From Lepidurus packardi (taxonomy: Eukaryota; Arthropoda; Branchiopoda; Notostraca; Triopsidae): a stretch of DNA of 64,000 nucleotides. The notes under the pieces were generated by a model. That model was not told the DNA's origin. It saw nothing but the letters and a program-made list of their open reading frames with translations, and searched no databases. Position numbers and translations under genes: made by a program. Shown here piece after piece: positions 61,801-64,000 of the stretch (positions within the stretch are counted from its first letter, which is position 1; each line of letters starts with the position of its first letter). Where the stretch lies: NCBI GenBank assembly GCA_023053545.1, contig JAKZAN010000077.1, forward strand, positions 1 through 64,000. The letters are read 5' to 3'.

Positions 61801-64000
61801 AATTCAGTCCGTAAGGAATTAATTCAGTCAGTAAGGAATTAATTCAGTCCGTAAGGAATTAATTCAGTCCGTAAGGAATAAGTTCAGTACGTAAGGAATT
61901 AATTCAGTCCGTAATCGATTAATTAAGTCCGTAATGAATTAATTCAGTCCGTATGAAATTAATTCAGTCCGTAAGGAATTAATTAAGGAATTAATTCAGT
62001 CCGTAAGGAATTAATTCAGTTCGTAAGGAATTAATTCAGTCCGTAAGGAATTATTTCAGTCCGTAATTAATTCATTCATTCCTTACGGAATTAATTAAGT
62101 CCATAATGAATTAATTCAGTCCGTAAGGAATTAATTCAGTCCGTAAGGAATTAATTCACACCGTAAGGAATTAATTAAGTACGTAAGGAATTAATTTAGT
62201 CCGTAATGGATTAATTAAGTGCGTAGTGAATTATTTCAGTCCGGATCAAATTAATTCAGTCCGTAAGGAATTAATTAAGGAATTAAGGAATTAATTAAGG
62301 AATTAAGGAATTAATTTAGTCCGTAAGGAATTAATTCAGTCCGTAATGAATTAATTCAGTCCGTAAGGAATTAATTCAGTCAGTAAGGAATTAATTCAGT
62401 CCGTAAGGAATTAATAAAATCCGAACGGAATTAATTCAGACCGTAATTAATTAATTAAGTACGTAAGGAATTAATTAAGTCCGTAAGGAATTAATTCAGT
62501 CCGTAAGGAATTAATTCAGTCCGTAAGGAATTAATTCAGTCAGTAAGGAATTAATTCAGTCCGTAAGGAATTAATTCAGTCCGTAAGGAATTAATTCAGT
62601 CCGTAAGGAATTAATTCAGTCTTTAAGGAATTAATTCAGTCCGTAAAGAATTAATTCAGTCCGTAAGGAATTAATTCAGTTCGTAAGGAATTAATTCAGT
62701 CCGTAAGGAATTAATAAAATCCGTACGGAATTAATTCAGACCGTAAGGAATTAATTAAGTACGTAAGGAATTAATTAAGTCCGTAAGGAATTAATTCAGT
62801 CCGTAAGGAATTAATTCAGTCCGTAAGGAATTAATTCAGTCCGTAAGGAATTAATTCAGTCAGCAAGGAATTAATTCAGTCCGTAAGGAATTAATTCAGT
62901 CCGTAAGGAATTAATTCAGTCCGTAAGGATTTCATTCAGTCCGTAAGGTATTAATTCAGTCCGTACGGAATTAATTCAGTCCGTAAGGAATTAATTCAGT
63001 CCGTAAGGAATTATTTCAGTACGTAAGGAATTAATTCAGTCCGTAAGGAATAACTTCAGTACATAAGGAAATAATTCAGTCCGTAATGGATTAATTAAGT
63101 CCGCAATGAATTAATTCAGTCCGTAAGGAATTATTAAAATCCGTACGGAATTAATTCAGACCGTAAGGAATTAATTAAGTACGTAAGGAATTAACTAAGT
63201 CCGAAAGGAATTAATTCAGTCCGTAAGGAATTAATTCAGTCCTTAAGGAACTAATTCAGTCCGTAAGGAATTAATTGAGTCCGTAAGGATTTAATTCAGT
63301 CAGTAAGGAATTAATTCAGTCCGTAATTAATTAATTCAGTCCGTAAGGAATTAATTCAGTCCGTAAGGATTTAATTCAGTCAGTAAGGTATTAATTCAGT
63401 CCGTAAGGAATTAATTCAGTCCGTAAGGAATTAATTCAGTCCGTAAGGAATTAATTCAGTCCGTAAGGAATAAGTTCAGTACGTTAGGAATTAATTCAGT
63501 CCGTAATCGATTAATTAAGTCCGTAATGAATTAATTCAGTCCGTATGAAATTAATTAAGTCCGTAATGAATAAATTCAGTCCGTATGAAATTAATTCAGT
63601 CCGAAAGGAATTAATTAAGGAATTAATTCAGTCCGTAAGGAATTAATTCAGTCCGTACGGAATTAATTCAGTCCGTAAGGAATTAATTCAGTCCGTACGG
63701 AATTAATTCAGTCCGTAAGGAATTACTAAAATCCGTACGGAATTAATTCAGACCGTAAGGAATTAATAAAGTACGTAAGGAATTAATTAAGTCCGTAAGG
63801 AATTAATTCAATCCGTAAGGAATTAATTCAGTCTGTAAGGAATTAATTCAGTCCGTAAGGAATTAATTCAGTCCGAAAGGAATTAATTCAGTCCGTAAGG
63901 AATTAATTCAGTCCGTAAGGTATTAATTCAGTCCGTAAGGAATTAATTCAGTCCGTAAGGAATTAATTCAGTCTGTAATGGATTAATTAAGTCCGTAATG
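58800..64000 (+). repeat. right-end satellite block, third occurrence of type 4a
   Basis: Markers shared with 44.8-49.1 kb include TTCACACCGTAAGG (CACACC at 45,970, 59,935 and 62,157), CCGGATCAAATT, CCGTAACG (46,594 and 60,429) and AACTAAGTCCGAAAGG (47,741 and 63,196). The last kilobase mixes CCGTACGG units with standard units, and the array is still in regular 20-bp repeat at the final base, so its true end lies beyond the window. Confidence 0.75.

Larger units (their letters stand above)
1257..64000 (+). repeat. 20-bp satellite DNA array (over 62 kb, continues past the window)
   Basis: The unit is CCGTAAGGAATTAATTCAGT in head-to-tail tandem, with roughly 3,100 copies and no interruption by unique sequence. 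Each unit has a core CCGTAAGG, an 8-bp palindrome AATTAATT and a spacer CAGT, with one CpG per unit. Variants are not random: the same deviant units recur in the same order, so the array is organised in higher-order repeats. Common variants are CCGTAATG, CCGTATGAAATT, CCATAAGG, CTGTAAGG, TCGTAAGG, ACGTAAGG, CAGTAAGG, CCGTAATTAATTAATT and TTAAGT in place of TTCAGT. Both strands are closed in every frame because the unit carries TAA (plus) and TGA/TAA (minus) and 20 is not a multiple of 3. A role in centromeric, pericentromeric or subtelomeric chromatin is inference. No gene, RNA gene or transposon was seen inside it. Confidence 0.97.

Noticed and set aside
1257-64000. CRISPR array
   Set aside because: There are no unique spacers between repeats; adjacent units are direct copies of each other and the context is eukaryotic.
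1257-64000. Telomeric repeat
   Set aside because: The 20-bp unit has no G-rich strand motif of TTAGGG type and is far more variable and ordered than a telomerase-made repeat. A subtelomeric location is still possible.
1257-64000. Tandem-repeat protein gene
   Set aside because: The consensus places stops in all three frames of both strands within 60 bp, and no extended open frame exists in the array.
1257-64000. CENP-B box
   Set aside because: No unit resembles the known 17-bp box (TTCG...CGGG pattern). A centromeric role, if any, would not rest on that motif.
1257-64000. Whole array as an assembly artefact
   Set aside because: Ordered rare variants, copy-specific differences and register shifts are not what simple read stuttering gives, though exact copy number and some recent duplications could still be assembly errors.

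Overview
The window has two very unequal parts. Positions 1 to about 1,256 are low-copy sequence. Positions about 1,257 to 64,000 are one uninterrupted satellite DNA array that runs off the right edge. The organism is a eukaryote. The left part carries what looks like ORF1 (the gag-like protein) of a non-LTR retrotransposon (LINE) on the minus strand. It has an N-terminal Cys4 zinc-binding motif, a proline-rich linker, a short coiled coil and an RRM-like alpha/beta region. The layout recalls Tad1-type fungal LINEs, so a fungus is a reasonable guess, but the host cannot be fixed from this sequence.

Left part (1-1256). The ATG at 1147 on the minus strand is the first one after an in-frame stop at 1207-1205. 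The reading frame is broken at a run of 13 C (plus-strand G, 845-857). The original frame stops at 817-815. The frame one base back is open from 863 to the window edge, about 287 codons without a stop, so most of this protein has neither start nor stop inside the window. About 110 bp of leader separate the ATG from the satellite, so the element's 5' end faces the array.

Right part (about 1257-64000). The array has a 20-bp unit, consensus CCGTAAGGAATTAATTCAGT (7 of 20 G/C, one CpG per unit), with roughly 3,100 copies. Variant units recur in a fixed order and form higher-order repeats: CCGTAATG, CCGTATGAAATT, CCGTAATCG or CCGAAATCG, CCGTACGG, CCATAAGG, CTTTAAGG, and a unit with the core CCTTACGG. 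A few variants break the 20-bp register: a 32-bp unit (+12), a 39-bp double unit (-1), a 10-bp half unit and a 21-bp unit. Together they account for most of the duplication sizes measured here. Marker variants divide the array into sub-domains: about 1.26-15.6 kb, 15.6-22.5 kb, 22.5-32.3 kb, then alternating block types at 32.3-36.7, 36.7-44.9, 44.9-49.1, 49.1-58.8 and 58.8-64.0 kb. Segments of about 740, 771, 901, 1,611, 2,650 and 3,144 bp are duplicated, and one multi-kb segment recurs about 14 kb away, as expected from unequal exchange and amplification.

The array does not code. TAA falls in all three plus-strand frames within 60 bp of consensus, and TGA and TAA do the same on the minus strand. 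I saw no tRNA, rRNA, CRISPR or other gene-like structure in it. The array may be centromeric, pericentromeric or subtelomeric heterochromatin; this is inference. No undescribed functional gene system is visible. The items most worth a second look are the layered satellite architecture, its recurrent 11-bp-arm inverted repeat, and the frame-broken retrotransposon ORF at the array edge.
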